The position numbers were made by a program, and so were the translations under genes. Shown here piece by piece: positions 35,773 through 45,823 of a DNA stretch of 64,000 nt (its first letter is position 1; each line of letters begins with the position of its first letter). The DNA comes from Varibaculum vaginae (GTDB lineage: Bacteria > Actinomycetota > Actinomycetes > Actinomycetales > Actinomycetaceae). Below the pieces are notes generated by a model that worked only from the letters and a program-made list of their open reading frames with translations, made no database searches and was not told the origin of the DNA. The stretch lies in NCBI RefSeq assembly GCF_900604285.1, contig NZ_UWNY01000001.1, positions 124,001 through 188,000 on the forward strand, written 5' to 3'.

Positions 35773-37767
35773 CTAAACCAATTGGCTTCCGACTACTAAA
35801 ATCAGGGCTAAAAGCACCCCGCCAAGAATGTAACTGGCGTATGCACGGATGTAGCCATTTTGCACGTGACTGACCGCGCGCCCGATGGCTCCAGCGCACC
35901 AGGAGATACCGCGGATAATGCCATCGAGGACTCTGCGGTCAGCGCCCCCCACCCCGATTGTGAGCAACTGCGCCGGGAGCATGGCCACCGACTCATTAAC
36001 GGTGTCTTGATAAAGGTCGAGGCGAGCTGCCTCCACCAAAACATTAGAGGCCGGAGCCACTTTCGGTACCGGTTTACGCACATACATTAGGAAAGCTAAT
36101 GCCAGACCGCAAAGTACCAATACCAAGGTGATGGCAGAAATGGCTGTATGTGACAGCACTACGGCATCTTTGGTGGCTTCCAGAGTCCCGGTAACTGGCT
36201 CAAGCCACTGGTTAAACCGTTCAGTAAAGCCCAACACCAGCCCCATAGCCACTGAGAACACTGATAAAACGACTATTGGCCCGTTCATTAACCAAGAAGC
36301 CTCATGCGGATGTACATCGCTCCCCCCATCGAACTGGGTAGTCCAACGTTGTTCTCCATGGAAAATCATGAAGAACAGCCGCGACATATAGAAGGAGGTG
36401 ATTCCCGCGCCAATCATGGCGACTAGACCAAAGATCCACGCTCCTGCAGTTCCAAATGCCTGAGCATTAAAGGCGGCAGCGATAATCGGTTCTTTGGAGA
36501 AGAATCCCGAGAAGGGGGGAATCCCCAAGATCGCCAGCCAGGCTATACCGAAGCAAATCCAAGAGACTTTCATTACTTGCCGCAAGGCACCGAAGCGCCG
36601 CATATTTACCTGCTCGTTCATACCGTGCATTACCGAGCCGGCTCCCAGGAACAACTGGGCTTTGAAGAATCCATGCACAAACAGGTGGAAGATAGCCAAG
36701 GTCCAGCCGATGGGACCCAGACCAGCACCCAACATCATGTAGCCAATCTGAGACATCGTGGAAGCAGCCAGCACCTTCTTCATATCATCCTTGGCACAAC
36801 CTACAATCGCCCCAAACAGGAGGGTAATCGCGCCCACGATTGCCACACACAGTCTTGCAGTCGGAGAGGCCACAAAGATAGCCCCGGATCGCACAATCAA
36901 GTAGACACCGGCAGTAACCATGGTAGCCGCGTGGATTAAGGCCGAAACCGGGGTAGGGCCGGCCATGGCGTCTCCCAGCCAGGCTTGCAGTGGGAACTGC
37001 GCAGACTTGCCGCAGGCCGCCAGCAGTAAGAATAGGCCGATTGCAGTAGCCCAACCCGCGCTCATATCTCCGGAGCGCGAAGCTCCTAACACGTCCACAA
37101 ACTTCATAGAGTTGAATTCGGCGTACATAGACATCATGGCGAGCAGCAATCCCAAGTCGCCAACACGGTTCATCACGAAGGCTTTCTTGGCAGCTACTGC
37201 ATTGGGTAATTCGTGGTTCCAGAAACCAATCAAGAGGTAGGACGCCAAACCGACGCCCTCCCAGCCAAAGAACAATGCCACGTAGGAATCCGAGAGTATC
37301 AGGGTAAGCATCGAGGCCACGAAAAAGTTCAGGTAGGCGAAGAAACGCCGCCGATTAGGATCATGCTCCATGTATGCCACGGAGTAAACGTGAATCAGGG
37401 AACCAACGAAAGTAACTAGTAGAACAAAGGTCATCGAGAGCGGATCGAGCAAGATATTCCAAGAAAGCGAAATTTGCTCGTTACCACTGCCGGCCTTAAA
37501 CCAAGTAAATACCGGAGCTAAAATAGATCTTTCTGCTGGTGCCTGCGCAATCATTTGGCAGAAAATCAAGAATCCAATCAGGAAGGAACTCCAGGAGGCA
37601 GCGACTGCCAACCAGTGACCCCATTTGTCGGTTACGCGTCCACATACCAATAGCAGACCTGATACCAACAGTGGTATTACCACCATCAGCCACGCATACT
37701 CTGCAAGTCCCGTAGCTGACACATTTGCCATTTGCTGTTGCTCAGCGCCTAGCAAGAATGAGTTCAT
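35773..37767 (-). CDS. nuoL: NADH-quinone oxidoreductase subunit L
   Basis: A 664-residue subunit with about 16 helices including the lateral helix at the C-terminus. Conserved Glu in FFGWEGVGLASYLLIGFWNH and the GKSAQFPLQAWLGDAMAGPTPVSAL helix with its Lys are present, along with LIHAATMVTAGVYL. Length is slightly longer than E. coli NuoL. Placed between nuoK and nuoM as in the standard order. Confidence 0.96.
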   Translation of the reverse strand: MNSFLLGAEQQQMANVSATGLAEYAWLMVVIPLLVSGLLLVCGRVTDKWGHWLAVAASWSSFLIGFLIFCQMIAQAPAERSILAPVFTWFKAGSGNEQISLSWNILLDPLSMTFVLLVTFVGSLIHVYSVAYMEHDPNRRRFFAYLNFFVASMLTLILSDSYVALFFGWEGVGLASYLLIGFWNHELPNAVAAKKAFVMNRVGDLGLLLAMMSMYAEFNSMKFVDVLGASRSGDMSAGWATAIGLFLLLAACGKSAQFPLQAWLGDAMAGPTPVSALIHAATMVTAGVYLIVRSGAIFVASPTARLCVAIVGAITLLFGAIVGCAKDDMKKVLAASTMSQIGYMMLGAGLGPIGWTLAIFHLFVHGFFKAQLFLGAGSVMHGMNEQVNMRRFGALRQVMKVSWICFGIAWLAILGIPPFSGFFSKEPIIAAAFNAQAFGTAGAWIFGLVAMIGAGITSFYMSRLFFMIFHGEQRWTTQFDGGSDVHPHEASWLMNGPIVVLSVFSVAMGLVLGFTERFNQWLEPVTGTLEATKDAVVLSHTAISAITLVLVLCGLALAFLMYVRKPVPKVAPASNVLVEAARLDLYQDTVNESVAMLPAQLLTIGVGGADRRVLDGIIRGISWCAGAIGRAVSHVQNGYIRAYASYILGGVLLALILVVGSQLV

Positions 37768-37781
37768 TTTTCTATACCCTC

Positions 37782-38081
37782 CTAGCGTCCCATCAGGCGC
37801 AATTCATCGACTGAGGTCGAACGCCGCGTCCTAAATATCGAAACGATGATTGCTAGGCCTACCACCACTTCTGCGGCGGCTACCACCATGACGAAGAAAG
37901 CCATCACTTGCCCCTCAATGTTTTGGTGCATATTTGAGAAAGTCACCAACATTAGGTTGCAGGAATTCAACATCAACTCCACCCCCATCAGGGCGATTAC
38001 CGCCGAGTGACGGGTTAAAACGATTACCGCGCCAATGAAGAATAGAATGGCTGCCAATACAAGATATGAAGTCAAAGACAT
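37782..38081 (-). CDS. nuoK: NADH-quinone oxidoreductase subunit K
   Basis: A 99-residue, three-helix subunit at the heart of the proton channel. Glu in [16 protein letters not shown] and Glu in [14 protein letters not shown] are the two conserved membrane carboxylates. Start overlaps the nuoJ stop by one base (TAATG). Confidence 0.95.
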   Translation of the reverse strand: MSLTSYLVLAAILFFIGAVIVLTRHSAVIALMGVELMLNSCNLMLVTFSNMHQNIEGQVMAFFVMVVAAAEVVVGLAIIVSIFRTRRSTSVDELRLMGR

Positions 38082-39112
38082 TATTCACTGACCTCCGTTT
38101 CTTTGGCATCTAAGTTAGCTGGTTCCGAGGAATCGCTGGAAGGAGCTTCCTCGATTTTGGGTGTTACTACTCGGGTCTTGGGCATTTGCAAACCATTAGG
38201 TGCATCCTCGCCAGGCATTCCCCAGGCTCCGGATCGAGTCACCGATCGAGAGGCCGCTATCGAGTGCACACCTTGGGACGCATCTCCACCTTGATCAGCA
38301 CGAATCCTCTCTACTAAGTGAGGAGCAGCTTCACCCAGTGAGCGGTCAGCATTGCGAGCACGCAACGCAGAAGACACCGAATTGACGATCGGACGTTGAT
38401 CTTCGCCAGAAATGTTAGGAGTGTCAGTCGCGTTGGTAGTTCGGTAAACACCAGCTATAGGCTGCTGACCCGGATGGGTTCCCCGCTTAGCGTAGTCTTC
38501 CATCCGTGCCCGTGCCGTTTCTGGTTGCTTAAACAACTTGTGCAGGCGGTCTCCATGAGTCAGCGACACCGCCGCTACTACCGCGATAATCAGCAGGCAG
38601 CCAATGACTTCCATGGTGTAAATATGGTCAGTAAATAGGCTCATCGCTATTTTCACGGGATTAGAATCTGTACTGCCTTGGGCAGCGGCGGTTGGCATAT
38701 CTGGAACTTGCCCGAACTTGGGCAAATAGGATTTAACCAACACCACCGCAACCAAGAGCGCCCCGAAACCGCCGGCACAAAAAGCGCTCCAGCGTAGAAA
38801 GCGGCGAGTGCGCAGGTAGTTGTCAGAGGCAGCCACCCCGACCATCATGATGATAAAGAGGATTAGAGTCATGACTGCGCCGGTATATACTACGACCTGC
38901 ACGACCCCAATAAAATAGGCTCCTTGCGAGGCATACATCATTGCTAGGAGGAGCATTACCCCCACCATGCAGACTGCAGAGTGAACCGCAGTCCGGCAAA
39001 ATAGTATCCCCAGCGCCAGCGCTACCATACATACCGCGGCCACCCAGAAAAACACGGTTTGTCCCGCAGTAAAATCTGTGGCTACAGCTGTGGCTTGGGC
39101 TAGCAATCTCAT
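38081..39112 (-). CDS. nuoJ: NADH-quinone oxidoreductase subunit J with long cytoplasmic tail
   Basis: A 343-residue subunit. The first ~190 residues are the normal NuoJ core with five helices, including [33 protein letters not shown]. After the last helix ([20 protein letters not shown]) a ~150-residue polar, Ala/Arg/Pro/Asp-rich tail extends, likely disordered. Such tails occur in some Actinobacteria; E. coli NuoJ is 184 residues. The tail's role is unknown. It overlaps nuoI by 4 bases. Confidence 0.93.
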   Translation of the reverse strand: MRLLAQATAVATDFTAGQTVFFWVAAVCMVALALGILFCRTAVHSAVCMVGVMLLLAMMYASQGAYFIGVVQVVVYTGAVMTLILFIIMMVGVAASDNYLRTRRFLRWSAFCAGGFGALLVAVVLVKSYLPKFGQVPDMPTAAAQGSTDSNPVKIAMSLFTDHIYTMEVIGCLLIIAVVAAVSLTHGDRLHKLFKQPETARARMEDYAKRGTHPGQQPIAGVYRTTNATDTPNISGEDQRPIVNSVSSALRARNADRSLGEAAPHLVERIRADQGGDASQGVHSIAASRSVTRSGAWGMPGEDAPNGLQMPKTRVVTPKIEEAPSSDSSEPANLDAKETEVSE

Positions 39113-39762
39113 TGCTGAACCTCCTTAACCCCCGACTGTGTGAGAGTCGGGTCATCTGGACGGTGTTCGCTAACCCAATCGCGTTGCGCCTGGGTCACGC
39201 CAGTCACCTTTCCTCGGTAATAGTCAACATCGGCGGTGCCCTCAACCATAGGATGAGGCGCCGCTAACATCCCATCCTCGAGAGGAGCGAGAATCTGATC
39301 TTTTTCGTAGATCATGGTTTCGCGGTGGTAATCTGCCATCTCAAAATCATTGCTCATGGTCAGTGCACGCGTAGGACAGGCTTCCATGCACAATCCACAG
39401 AAAATACAACGTAAATAATTAATTTGGTAGACCCGGCCGTAACGTTCCCCCGGAGAATATTGTGCCTGCGGGGTATTGGCCGCAGCCTCTACATAGATGG
39501 CATCTGCCGGACATGCCCAGGCACATAATTCGCATCCGATACATTTTTCCAGGCCATCCGGATAATGATTGAGCTGATGGCGGCCATGGAAGCGTGGCTG
39601 CACATGGGGTGCCTCATAAGGGTACTGTTCGGTAACCGTAGGACGGAAAAACGACCGAAAAGTTACCCCGAAGCCCGCGACCGGGGCGAAGAACTCGCCC
39701 ACCGGACCTTTTTTATCCGGCTCAAAACTCATATCTTCCCTGGTGGGATTACGTTTACTCAT
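39109..39762 (-). CDS. nuoI: NADH-quinone oxidoreductase subunit I (2x[4Fe-4S])
   Basis: A 217-residue peripheral-arm subunit carrying two 4Fe-4S clusters that feed cluster N2. Motifs [18 protein letters not shown] and [18 protein letters not shown] each have the CxxCxxCxxxCP pattern. N-terminal amphipathic region [20 protein letters not shown] is typical. It starts inside the 3' end of nuoH (8-base overlap) and ends over nuoJ. Confidence 0.96.
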   Translation of the reverse strand: MSKRNPTREDMSFEPDKKGPVGEFFAPVAGFGVTFRSFFRPTVTEQYPYEAPHVQPRFHGRHQLNHYPDGLEKCIGCELCAWACPADAIYVEAAANTPQAQYSPGERYGRVYQINYLRCIFCGLCMEACPTRALTMSNDFEMADYHRETMIYEKDQILAPLEDGMLAAPHPMVEGTADVDYYRGKVTGVTQAQRDWVSEHRPDDPTLTQSGVKEVQQ

Positions 39763-41122
39763 CTGATTCCCCTTCTTTGGCTACCAGGTGGTCTTCCCCG
39801 GCACCCGCCCGCACTATCGCGCGCGGACTGGGAGGTAATACTTGTCCCGGCATGGGTGGCACCGGATAACCGTCTTTGAACGCATCAAAGGGCTCACTGG
39901 CAGCGGCTTCCTTTTCTGCCTGTCTGATTTGTTCTTTCTGATCAGCTTTGCCCCCGGTTATCCAGATAATAATCAGAGCCACTACAAACACCGCAGCAAT
40001 CGCGATCATCCTTTGTGAAATAGTGCCAATGCTGTAGACGCTAACTACCCGCATCACCACCACGATTACCATCCAGGCGATTGAAACCGGCAACAACACT
40101 TTCCATCCCAGCATCATCAACTGGTCATAGCGAACACGCAGTAAGGTACCACGTACCCAAATCATGAACCACATTACTGCCCAGACTTTGATTCCGAACC
40201 ACAGGAACGGCCACAGCCCACTGTTGAGTGCGCCTCCGAAAATGGCTTCCCCACCCGGGAAACGCCAGCCTCCCAGGAACAGAGTTACGCAAATCCCGGA
40301 TACGTTGAACATGTTGATATATTCCGCTAGGTAAAACCAAGCGAACTTCATCGAAGAGTATTCGGTCATGTGGCCAGCGACAATCTCGCCTTCACATTCT
40401 GGTAAATCGAAAGGTAACCGGTTAACTTCGCCCATCATCGAAATTACGTAGATTACGAAAGCCGGGAACAGGGCTACACACCACCACAGGGGACTTTGCG
40501 CCGCCACAATCTCCGAGGTTTTCATCGAACCAGAAACTACGAACACACTTACCAGGGACATTCCCATCGCTAGTTCATAACTAATCACTTGAGCGGCAGA
40601 GCGGGTAGCGCCATATAACGGCAGATGCCCGTTGGATGCCCAGCCCCCCAGGATAATACCGTAAATGCCCAAGCCCGCAACCGCCAGCATATATAGCACC
40701 GCCACATTGGAGTCAGTCAGCTGCAAGGGAGTGGAAAAACTACCAATATGCAGACTGGGGCCAAATGGAATAACCGCATAGACACAGAAGGCGCAGGCAG
40801 CGGTGATAATCGGCGCCAGCAGATAAAGCACCTTATCGACGTGCCGTTTGAAAATATCCTCTTTAGTCAGGAGCTTAATGGCGTCGGCCAAGGCCTGGAA
40901 CAACCCCAACGGCCCATGGACATTCGGTCCGGGTCGGGTCTGAAGCCGCGCGAGGCCGCGCCTCTCCACCCAGAGGGCCATAATCACGCTAATAATCAGC
41001 CAGGCAACAATAAATACCGCCTTTATCAGGGTTATCCACCAAGTGTCATTACTGAAATCAGCGGCGCCGGTAGTACCGGCAGTACCGGCACTATTCGCGC
41101 TTAGCAGGATTGAGGTATTCAC
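39755..41122 (-). CDS. nuoH: NADH-quinone oxidoreductase subunit H
   Basis: A 455-residue membrane subunit forming much of the quinone site; about 8-9 helices. Signature [21 protein letters not shown] (cytosolic loop 1) and [22 protein letters not shown] (Glu-rich loop) are intact. The C-terminal ~60 residues are a polar extension beyond the E. coli length (325), of unknown role. Overlaps nuoG and nuoI. Confidence 0.95.
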   Translation of the reverse strand: MNTSILLSANSAGTAGTTGAADFSNDTWWITLIKAVFIVAWLIISVIMALWVERRGLARLQTRPGPNVHGPLGLFQALADAIKLLTKEDIFKRHVDKVLYLLAPIITAACAFCVYAVIPFGPSLHIGSFSTPLQLTDSNVAVLYMLAVAGLGIYGIILGGWASNGHLPLYGATRSAAQVISYELAMGMSLVSVFVVSGSMKTSEIVAAQSPLWWCVALFPAFVIYVISMMGEVNRLPFDLPECEGEIVAGHMTEYSSMKFAWFYLAEYINMFNVSGICVTLFLGGWRFPGGEAIFGGALNSGLWPFLWFGIKVWAVMWFMIWVRGTLLRVRYDQLMMLGWKVLLPVSIAWMVIVVVMRVVSVYSIGTISQRMIAIAAVFVVALIIIWITGGKADQKEQIRQAEKEAAASEPFDAFKDGYPVPPMPGQVLPPSPRAIVRAGAGEDHLVAKEGESDE

Positions 41123-43722
41123 TGCTGCACCTCCGCATTAGGCTCTAACTCGACTAAGGCGCCACTGGTGACGCCTAAAGATTCATGTACGTGAGAACGG
41201 GTTGAGCATTCGGGAACCCAGACCACGCGCTGTGGCATATCGGTTAGCACTACGGGGAGCTGAATACTTCCCTGAGTAGTTTTCAGCTTTACGGTGCTAC
41301 CGGCAGCGATACCAAACTCCTTCGCAGTTTCCGGGCTGATGCGCGCAAAAGAGGCACGTCCGGCCGCTTGCATGTCCGGGGCTCCCACCTGCAAAAGACC
41401 CTCATCAATCAGAGTCTTATGGCAGCTAAGCACCACTTGGTCACTTCCTGGAGCCAAAAGTGCAGCTGGTTCAGCTGGTTCGAACGTCAGGCGTTTCCCA
41501 TCCCAATCCAGGAGCTCATTAGCTTCGGCATAAAGCGCCTTCAGAGAATTAATTCCCAGTTCGCACCCCATTACTTCTGCAAGTTTGTTCAGCACTTCCC
41601 AATCGGGCATATCTTGCGAAACCAAGACCTGTCCGAAAGGACGCAGACGACCCTCCCAGTTAACAAAGGTGCCAGGCTTCTCTGAGACCGGCGCTACTGG
41701 GAATACCACGTCGGCTGCCTGCGCAGCCGGCGTCAGGTTGACCTCTAGGGAGATGACGAAGGTGGCCGCATCTAGGGCTTTACGGGTTAGCTCTTGGTCT
41801 GGCAAGTCACGCAAATCAAGACCCCCAAGAACCAGAGCAGAAAGTTCCCCGGAGCAGGCGCCCTCCAGAATCTTTTGCGTGTTACGTCCAGGCGCATCTG
41901 GCAGTTGCACATTCCAAGCAGCGGCGAGGTCGCTGCGAGCTTCCCCGTCCCGAGCATCGCGCCCAAAAGGCAATATCCCCGGCAATAAACCGGCCTCTAT
42001 TCCTCCGCGTTCTCCGCTGCGACGAGGAATCCATGCCAAGCGGGCGCCAGTACGCACCGCTAAATCATTAACCGCAGTTAGCAAGCCCGGGATAGTACCT
42101 GCGCGTTCCCCGACAACGATTACCGCGCTATCGCCTTTAAGCCCGGCATAGACCGCTCCGAAATCCCCGTCAGATTCAGCCTTTACATTTGCAACTACTT
42201 CGGGTTCGGTTCCAGGTGCGGCGGTCAATACAGTTGCCGCTGTCTTTAGAGAAGAAGGCGAAGCGAAGGGAGCCACTGTGGCCACTTTTACGGTTCCAGA
42301 ACGTACCCCTTTACGCAGCCGCAGGAACACAGCCCCGCATTCGTCCTCGGGTTCGAAACCAACCAAGAGCACTTGACCGGCTTTTTCAAGGTCAGAGTAG
42401 GTTACCGGCATCCCAGCACCAGCGAAATAGGCACCTAAGAAAGTTTCTTCTTCGCGACCAGCCGCGCGAGTGCGCTGGTCGATATCGTTAGTTCCGCATA
42501 CTACCCGGGCAAACTTCGACCAAGTGTAAGCATCCTCGAAAGTAAGCCTGCCACCAGGCAAGAAACCAACTTTGCCTTTACCTGCTGCCGCCAGCCCCTT
42601 GGCAGCGCGATCAAAAGCGTCCGACCAGGAGGTAGGAACCAATTTGCCATCTTCGCGCACCAATGGTGTCTTAATCCGTGAAGGTTGGAACTGCCATTGA
42701 TAACCGAAACGATCTTTATCGGTGATCCATTCTTCGTTTACCTCTAAATCTTTTTGCGCCATCCGCCGAGTAACTACTCCGCGGCGGATATCGGTGCGTA
42801 AAGCGGAACCAGAGGCATCCTGTTCGGTGACCCCACGGGTAGAGACCAGATCGAAAGGACGCGCCCGGAAACGATAGCGCTTAGAAGTCAGCGCCCCCAC
42901 CGGACAAATCTGGATGACATTACCTGAGAAGTAAGAGCTAAACAGCCTACCAGCCTGGTCTTTCTCGTCTGCGCCAGCACCAACGGCGGCCGCGGAAGAC
43001 AACGGTGCCGGTTTACCATGGGAATCGGAAAGCGCCGGGGCATCGGGATCAAGGCGAAGGGTTGGGATGGAGCCATCAGAATCCGAAATTCCCAGGATTT
43101 CCTGGTCAAATGCGCCAATGTTTTCACCCATGAAATCATGATCGTCACACGGAGAAGAACCGCCACCGCGTCCTTGTAACGCGATGAAGGAGTCGCCGGC
43201 AACCTGGTTGGCAAAACGAACGCAACGCTGACACAGGACACAGCGCTCCCGGTCAATTAAAATCTGGCTGGTCAGTTCTACTGGTTTAGGCCAAAGTCGC
43301 TTTTCATCGCGGAAACGAGTGTGCAAAGTACCATGACTCATGGCTTGATTTTGCAGCGGGCACTCGCCACCCTTATCACAAATCGGACAATCCAGCGGAT
43401 GGTTGATAAGCAAAAACTCGGTAATCCCGTGTTGAGCTTTTTCCGCGATTTCAGAAGTGGCCGCAGTTTTAATTTCCATCCCCGCCATCGCGGTCATAGT
43501 GCAGGCCGGTTGAGGCTTCGGCATGGGGCGAACCACGCCGTCACGACCCGGCATAGCTACCTCTACTAGACACTGACGGCAAGCGCCCGCGGGATCCAGC
43601 AGCGGGTGGTCACAGAACCGCGGAATATGGATTCCTAGTTTCTCGGCTGCACGGATTAACAGCGTACCCTTGGCGACCTCGATATCTTGGCCGTCAATAC
43701 TGATTTGGACTTGCTCACTCAC
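41119..43722 (-). CDS. nuoG: NADH-quinone oxidoreductase subunit G
   Basis: An 867-residue Fe-S subunit. The 2Fe-2S region (FCDHPLLDPAGACRQCLVEV), the HxxxCxxC site at NHPLDCPICDKGGECPLQ, and the 4Fe-4S site CVLCQRCVRFANQVAGDSF are intact. A ~75-residue acidic/Ser-rich insertion follows (about 195-260), then QICPVGALTSKRYRFRARPFD. The rest is a molybdopterin-oxidoreductase-like domain that carries no cofactor in this subunit. Length is in the range of actinobacterial NuoG. Overlaps both neighbours by 4 bases. Confidence 0.95.
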   Translation of the reverse strand: MSEQVQISIDGQDIEVAKGTLLIRAAEKLGIHIPRFCDHPLLDPAGACRQCLVEVAMPGRDGVVRPMPKPQPACTMTAMAGMEIKTAATSEIAEKAQHGITEFLLINHPLDCPICDKGGECPLQNQAMSHGTLHTRFRDEKRLWPKPVELTSQILIDRERCVLCQRCVRFANQVAGDSFIALQGRGGGSSPCDDHDFMGENIGAFDQEILGISDSDGSIPTLRLDPDAPALSDSHGKPAPLSSAAAVGAGADEKDQAGRLFSSYFSGNVIQICPVGALTSKRYRFRARPFDLVSTRGVTEQDASGSALRTDIRRGVVTRRMAQKDLEVNEEWITDKDRFGYQWQFQPSRIKTPLVREDGKLVPTSWSDAFDRAAKGLAAAGKGKVGFLPGGRLTFEDAYTWSKFARVVCGTNDIDQRTRAAGREEETFLGAYFAGAGMPVTYSDLEKAGQVLLVGFEPEDECGAVFLRLRKGVRSGTVKVATVAPFASPSSLKTAATVLTAAPGTEPEVVANVKAESDGDFGAVYAGLKGDSAVIVVGERAGTIPGLLTAVNDLAVRTGARLAWIPRRSGERGGIEAGLLPGILPFGRDARDGEARSDLAAAWNVQLPDAPGRNTQKILEGACSGELSALVLGGLDLRDLPDQELTRKALDAATFVISLEVNLTPAAQAADVVFPVAPVSEKPGTFVNWEGRLRPFGQVLVSQDMPDWEVLNKLAEVMGCELGINSLKALYAEANELLDWDGKRLTFEPAEPAALLAPGSDQVVLSCHKTLIDEGLLQVGAPDMQAAGRASFARISPETAKEFGIAAGSTVKLKTTQGSIQLPVVLTDMPQRVVWVPECSTRSHVHESLGVTSGALVELEPNAEVQQ

Positions 43723-45032
43723 AGGGCGCCTCCTTTATTAAAAACCTCCGAGGCAGCGGGAGGAAACGCCTCCCACCAGGGTATATGATATCCAGCCTCG
43801 AACTCTTCACGGAACTTTTCAATCCCGCTACGAACCGGGGTAGCCGCCGCATCGCCTAGAGCGCAGAAGCTACGTCCGGCGATATTTCCGGCAATATCGC
43901 AAAGCAAATCCACATCGCCTTCTTGCCCTTTGCCGGCCTCTAAACGGTGCATTATCTGCTTCATCCAGTAGGTGCCCTCCCGACAGGGGGTGCATTTACC
44001 GCAAGACTCGTGTTGGTAGAAGTCGATCCAACGGCTAATAACCCGCACTACGGAAGTAGTTTCATCAAAAACCTGCAGGGCACGAGTGGCCAGCATAGAA
44101 CCGGCGGCTGCTACATCCTCGTAAGTTAGAGGAACATCCAGGTTTTCAGAGGTAAATAGCGGAGTTGAAGAGCCTCCAGGGGTATAGAACTTCAGCGTGT
44201 GCCCCTCGCGGATCCCGCCCGAATATTCCAACAGTTCCCGCATAGTAATCCCGAAGGGAGCCTCGTAAAGACCGGGGTGTTTAACGTGACCCGACAGGTT
44301 AAACATCCCATATCCTAGGGATTTATCCTTACCCATCGAGGCATACCATTCAACCGAGTTGCGGAACACTGTGGATACTTGAGCAATGGTTTCAGCATTG
44401 TTAATCACGGTTGGCCGAGCATAGAGTCCCTTAACTGCCGGAAAAGGCGGTTTTAGACGAGGATGTCCGCGCTTGCCTTCCAAGGAATCCAATAGGGCAG
44501 TTTCTTCACCGCATATATAGGCACCGGCACCGGCGTGAGCAATCAGCTTTAAATCTCCCAGCAACCCGGCGTCCTCAGCCTCTTTAATAGCTACTAGCAG
44601 TCGATTATAGGCGTGAACGACTTCGCCACGAATATAGATAAAAGCATGATCGCAACCGATAGCTAAGCAGGTGATTGCCACCCCTTCTATAACCGCGTGG
44701 GGATTAGCCATAATCATCGGGATATCTTTACAGGTTCCCGGCTCTGACTCATCACAGTTAACAGTTAAATAACGCGGACCGCCATCGGCGGGTGGCAGGA
44801 ACGACCATTTCAGACCGGTACCGAAACCGGCACCGCCGCGTCCTCGTACTCCCGCCTGCTTGACTGCATCGAGAATCTGCGCTGGCTCCATCTGCTTGGC
44901 TTTTTCTAACCCCGCATAGCCTCCAGTTTTCTGGTAGGCCTTTAGCGTCCAGCTCTCGGGTTCCCGATACTGTTTAGTGACGATCGGGGTCAGCGGAACC
45001 CGGCGGATCTCAGACTTTTCGTTTTCGCTCAC
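43719..45032 (-). CDS. nuoF: NADH-quinone oxidoreductase subunit F (NADH and FMN site)
   Basis: A 437-residue subunit that takes hydride from NADH on FMN. GRGGAGFGTGLKWSF (FMN/NADH glycine loop), YIRGEVVHAYNRL and YICGEETALLDSLEG are present. The 4Fe-4S (N3) ligands are Cys344, Cys347 and Cys350 in SCGKCTPCREGTYW and Cys390 in FCALGD. Overlaps nuoE and nuoG by 4 bases. Confidence 0.97.
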   Translation of the reverse strand: MSENEKSEIRRVPLTPIVTKQYREPESWTLKAYQKTGGYAGLEKAKQMEPAQILDAVKQAGVRGRGGAGFGTGLKWSFLPPADGGPRYLTVNCDESEPGTCKDIPMIMANPHAVIEGVAITCLAIGCDHAFIYIRGEVVHAYNRLLVAIKEAEDAGLLGDLKLIAHAGAGAYICGEETALLDSLEGKRGHPRLKPPFPAVKGLYARPTVINNAETIAQVSTVFRNSVEWYASMGKDKSLGYGMFNLSGHVKHPGLYEAPFGITMRELLEYSGGIREGHTLKFYTPGGSSTPLFTSENLDVPLTYEDVAAAGSMLATRALQVFDETTSVVRVISRWIDFYQHESCGKCTPCREGTYWMKQIMHRLEAGKGQEGDVDLLCDIAGNIAGRSFCALGDAAATPVRSGIEKFREEFEAGYHIPWWEAFPPAASEVFNKGGAL

Positions 45033-45823
45033 TTGTCTGTCTCCTTGTGGTCAGCAGAGGAGTGCTCCTTGCCTACCGGATCTTTCCCGGCCTGATTAGC
45101 AGCTGCACCCGAAGCGGTGTCATTGGCCTGGGCAGCCTCGGATTTTTCATAATGCTGCGGATCCGGGGCTTCCATGCCTTTTTCTTCAGCCACTTTCAGT
45201 CCCCATAAACTGGCTGGCCCCGCTGCTACCCCTTGATTTGCGGTTTCAGGGTTGGGGAATCCAGCCAAAATCCGGCTGGCTTCTTTAAAGGTAGGAGCGT
45301 TCTCAGGTCCCCTTGTCGGATGCACCGGCTTACCAGCCTTAATATCACGTACCAGTTGCACGGCGGATTCAGGGGTTTGGTTATCAAAGAACTCCCAGTT
45401 AAGCATAACTACCGGTGCATAGTCGCAGCCCGCATTGCATTCCAATGCCTCCAACGTAATTTTGCCGTCAGCGGTAGTTTCGTCATTTCCCACTTCTAGT
45501 TCTTTTTCTAGGGTTTCCATGATGTTGTCTCCACCTAGAACCGCACAGAGGGCATTGGTACAAACCCCTACGGTATATTCACCGTTAGGATGGCGTTTGA
45601 ACTGGGTGTAGAAAGTGGCAACCGCGCTAACCTCTGCACGCTGGCAGTTAAGGATGTCGGCGATTAGGCCGATTCCGTTGGCGGTAACATACCCATCTAT
45701 GCTCTGTACCAGGTGCAGCAGTGGAATCATGGCGCTGCGTTCATGTCCTTGCGGATAGCGGGCAATAATTTCCGCTGCGTCTTCGCGGAATTTTTGCTCG
45801 ACCTCGGGATCGTAAAAACTCAT
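45029..45823 (-). CDS. nuoE: NADH-quinone oxidoreductase subunit E with C-terminal extension
   Basis: A 264-residue subunit with a thioredoxin-like [2Fe-2S] (N1a) domain: VGVCTNALCAVLGG and CNAGCDYAPVVMLN give the four Cys ligands. The first ~170 residues are normal length. The last ~95 residues (MEAPDPQHYEKSEAAQANDT and on) are Ala/Glu/Lys-rich and probably disordered. The family is usually ~160-240 residues. Overlaps nuoD by one base. Confidence 0.95.
   Translation of the reverse strand: MSFYDPEVEQKFREDAAEIIARYPQGHERSAMIPLLHLVQSIDGYVTANGIGLIADILNCQRAEVSAVATFYTQFKRHPNGEYTVGVCTNALCAVLGGDNIMETLEKELEVGNDETTADGKITLEALECNAGCDYAPVVMLNWEFFDNQTPESAVQLVRDIKAGKPVHPTRGPENAPTFKEASRILAGFPNPETANQGVAAGPASLWGLKVAEEKGMEAPDPQHYEKSEAAQANDTASGAAANQAGKDPVGKEHSSADHKETDK

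Noticed and set aside
41585-42151. 188-codon plus-strand ORF inside nuoG
   Set aside because: Antisense shadow of nuoG with Arg/Ser/Pro-rich composition typical of such frames.
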